A DNA stretch of 64,000 bases. It comes from Acidobacteriota bacterium. Lineage in GTDB: Bacteria; Acidobacteriota; Terriglobia; Acidiferrales; UBA7541. Both the position numbers and the translations under genes were made by a program. Shown in pieces: positions 62,028 to 64,000 of this stretch (the first letter of the stretch is position 1; each line of letters begins with the position of its first letter). Location: assembly GCA_021818865.1 (NCBI GenBank), contig JAKASX010000001.1, positions 62,001 through 126,000 on the forward strand, written 5' to 3'. The notes under the pieces are model-generated. The model did not search any database and had not been told where the DNA came from. It saw only the letters and a program-made list of their open reading frames with translations.

Positions 62028-64000
62028 TTGCTCAAGCTTCGCAAAGTCGACATGATCGGTTTCAAGTCGTTCTCTGACCGCACCACGCTTTCCCTGGGCG
62101 GTCGAGGCATCACGTGCATCGTCGGCCCGAACGGGTGCGGAAAATCGAACATCGTGGATGCGATCACGTGGGTGCTGGGCGAGCAGAGCCACAAATCGCT
62201 CCGCGCGGAACGCATGGCCGACTGCATTTCGAACGGCTCGGCGAGCCGGGCGCCGCTCGGCATGGCGGAAGTATCGCTCACGATGGTGGATCCCGAACTG
62301 GCGGACGCGGCGGAAAAAATTCTGAACCGAGCCAACGATTCTTCCTCCGCACCTAGCGACGAGAGTGTGCCGACTGCCTCTGCTGATGCAGGAGAAACCG
62401 GCGCTGGCGCGACGGCAGAAGTTGCGCAGCCAGCGGCAAGCGACGCATCGGCTGGCGAACCGGCTCCGGCGGGTGTGGCCGCGGCGGAATCGGGCGCGAA
62501 AACGGGCAAAGGACGCAAACAGCCGGCTCCGGCAGCAAAACTGAATCCTGGCGAAGTGGTCATCACACGCCGCCTTTACCGCTCCGGTCAGAGCGAATAT
62601 CTGATCAACGGCCGGCAAGCCCGTTTGCGCGACATCCAGGAACTCTTCATGGGCATGGGCCTGGGGCCGAATTCCTACGCGATCATCGAGCAGGGCCGGA
62701 TTGGCCAGATCCTTTCCTCGCGTCCGGCCGAGCGCCGGGCCATTCTGGAAGAAGCGGCCGGCGTGAGCAAGTACAAAACTAAAAAGAGGCTGGCCGAAGC
62801 CAAGCTGGAATCCTCGAAACTGAATCTTTCGCGGGTGAACGACATTTTGGCCGAAGTAACCAAGCAGCTCGGTTCGCTGAAGCGGCAGGCGGCGAAAGCG
62901 CGGCGGCACGCGGAATTGCGCGAGGAGATGCGTCGCACGCTCAGCACGATTCTGGCGGCGAAATGGGGCCGTATGGCGGCCGACGCCGAGCAACTGGCGT
63001 TGCAGTTCGACGCGCTGCGGGAAGAGGAAGCGCGGGAAGTGGCGCGCCTGGCGGAACTCGAAAACGAGCAAAGAACGCTCGAATCGCGTGCGTACGAGCT
63101 GGAAGGCGAGCTTCGGGAAAACCAGAATCAGCGGAATCAGGTTGCGCTCGAGGCCGACCGGACGCGCAACCGCATGGTTTACAACCGCCAGCAGGATCAG
63201 CAGATTGAATTCCAGATCGGGCAAATGGAACGACAGGCGGAGGAACTCGCCGGACGAGCAGCAGCAGCCGACGAGCGGCTGAAAGCGCAGCAGGAAACGC
63301 TCGACGCGCTGGCGCGCCAGAAGGCCGATATCGAAGCGGCGGCGAATACTCTGGCCGAGCGCACAGAAGCCGCCGAGGCTCGCGAGCGGGCGTTGGCCGC
63401 ACGCCGCGAGGAATTGCTGACCGAAACCCGGCGCATGGCCGAGGCGATTTCCCGGGCGCAGGTGGAAGCGGCTGAAGCGGGCGAAGCGCGGCGGCACCAC
63501 TCGGAATCGTGCGCTCGCGCAGAAGAGGCGCTGGCGCGCCTTTCCGAAGCCTGCCGCGAGCAGACCACCGCGCTTGCCGCCGCGGAAACGCGCTGGAACC
63601 ATGCGCTGGCGCGCGCCGAGGCGGCGAGCCACCGGTTCGGACAGCTTGAAACCTCGCTTGCCGAACGGCGGCGCGAACAGATGAACGCCGTCGCCAGTCT
63701 GACGGAATCGCGCGAACAACTGGCGGCAGCGCGGGCGCGGAAGACCTCGCTCGACGAAATCCTGCGGGAGCGCGCCTACGCCGCCGGGACGATTCAGAAG
63801 CTGTTGGGGCTCAACGGCGACGGAGAAAAGCACGGTTTCCACACTTCCGGCCTGCTGTCGGATTTCGCCGAAGTGGAACCCCGCTACGAAGCGGCGGTGG
63901 AGCAATTCCTGCGTGAGGAACTGGATTTCGTGGTGGTGGAAAGTTTCGATTGCGCCCGAGCGGGGGTAAACCTGCTGCGCAGCCAACTGGGCGGGCGCGC
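62028..64000 (+). CDS. smc: Chromosome segregation protein SMC, 3' part beyond the window
   Basis: ATPase that organises and segregates chromosomes. About 657 codons are visible of roughly 1200. The TTG start at 62028 follows GAGGAG and keeps the conserved LKLRKVDMIGFKSFSDRTT; a later ATG at 62052 would remove it. Walker A is IVGPNGCGKSNIVDAITWVLGEQS. SEYLINGRQARLRDIQELFMGMGLG, YAIIEQGRIGQIL and RRAILEEAAGVSKYKTKK are the rest of the N-lobe; a long coiled coil follows and the hinge begins near HGFHTSGLLSDFAEVEPRYEAAVEQFL. Between LTMVDPEL and VVITRRLYRSG there is an extra ~72-residue Ala/Ser/Glu/Pro-rich segment (about 62330-62545) absent from ordinary SMC heads. A long minus-strand frame opposite is a shadow. 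Confidence 0.95.
   Translation, partial: MLKLRKVDMIGFKSFSDRTTLSLGGRGITCIVGPNGCGKSNIVDAITWVLGEQSHKSLRAERMADCISNGSASRAPLGMAEVSLTMVDPELADAAEKILNRANDSSSAPSDESVPTASADAGETGAGATAEVAQPAASDASAGEPAPAGVAAAESGAKTGKGRKQPAPAAKLNPGEVVITRRLYRSGQSEYLINGRQARLRDIQELFMGMGLGPNSYAIIEQGRIGQILSSRPAERRAILEEAAGVSKYKTKKRLAEAKLESSKLNLSRVNDILAEVTKQLGSLKRQAAKARRHAELREEMRRTLSTILAAKWGRMAADAEQLALQFDALREEEAREVARLAELENEQRTLESRAYELEGELRENQNQRNQVALEADRTRNRMVYNRQQDQQIEFQIGQMERQAEELAGRAAAADERLKAQQETLDALARQKADIEAAANTLAERTEAAEARERALAARREELLTETRRMAEAISRAQVEAAEAGEARRHHSESCARAEEALARLSEACREQTTALAAAETRWNHALARAEAASHRFGQLETSLAERRREQMNAVASLTESREQLAAARARKTSLDEILRERAYAAGTIQKLLGLNGDGEKHGFHTSGLLSDFAEVEPRYEAAVEQFLREELDFVVVESFDCARAGVNLLRSQLGGR

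Noticed and set aside
61962-63986. A 674-residue minus-strand frame opposite smc
   Set aside because: The plus strand encodes unmistakable SMC motifs throughout; the antisense frame has no family signature and arises from high GC content.

Overview
This is a contiguous piece of a GC-rich Gram-negative chromosome, most likely an acidobacterium. The reasons are a pair of large MacB/FtsX-type permeases with no ATPase partner (the 'acidobacterial duplicated orphan permease' type), an Nramp-like transporter paired with a soluble MgtE-N/CBS protein, split methylmalonyl-CoA mutase subunits, a leucine-degradation cluster, and Gram-negative envelope genes (rseP, bamD, tolC-like). I see no tRNA, rRNA or CRISPR array. 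The assignment rests on gene content only; no database search was possible.

Region 1 (1-3953, minus strand) is a housekeeping operon uppS-cdsA-dxr-rseP for isoprenoid and phospholipid synthesis and envelope-stress proteolysis. rseP runs off the left edge. Region 2 (about 4640-12280) is an accessory island. It holds a decayed HicBA-like toxin-antitoxin pair, an array of 23-bp repeats resembling an IS21-type transposon end, and three successive RHS-core fragments alternating with predicted exported proteins, two of which are paralogues. Similar TGTCCGTAA-type motifs lie near both ends of the island, and one sits where the first RHS fragment is cut off. Region 3 (12280-15793, minus) holds a divergent Nramp-family transporter and a PRC/MgtE-N/CBS protein, overlapping by ATGA and preceded by a structured leader with an intrinsic terminator (a candidate metal riboswitch), then a CYTH protein.

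Region 4 (16024-21574, plus) is mutS-anmK and an orphan family 5 substrate-binding lipoprotein. Region 5 (21571-33470, minus) is a long co-directional run: pyrE, truA, an aldehyde dehydrogenase, a LeuA/HMGL-type aldolase, an M20 peptidase, a YtcJ-like amidohydrolase, an EamA exporter, a P1 peptidase and a TPR metallopeptidase. Region 6 (33735-41153, plus) is two orphan permeases and a TolC-like protein, ending in a terminator. Region 7 (41453-50951, mostly plus) is catabolic: methylmalonyl-CoA mutase large and B12 subunits, an acyl-CoA carboxylase beta subunit, HMG-CoA lyase, an enoyl-CoA hydratase, a hotdog thioesterase and histidine ammonia-lyase. A four-helix-bundle (23S-IVP/Avd-like) gene sits in it between oppositely oriented heptamer arrays.

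Region 8 (51001-61818, minus) is a second housekeeping run: M28 peptidase, aroC, def, fmt, rsmB, a PASTA protein, rpe, bamD and an alpha/beta hydrolase. Region 9 (62028-64000, plus) is the N-terminal two thirds of smc with an unusual Ala/Pro-rich insertion, cut by the right edge.

The most promising novelty is the RHS-core/exported-protein cassette array, followed by the Nramp-like/MgtE-N module with its leader RNA. Many start codons were moved inward from the longest frame using ribosome binding sites, conserved N-termini and overlap with neighbours.
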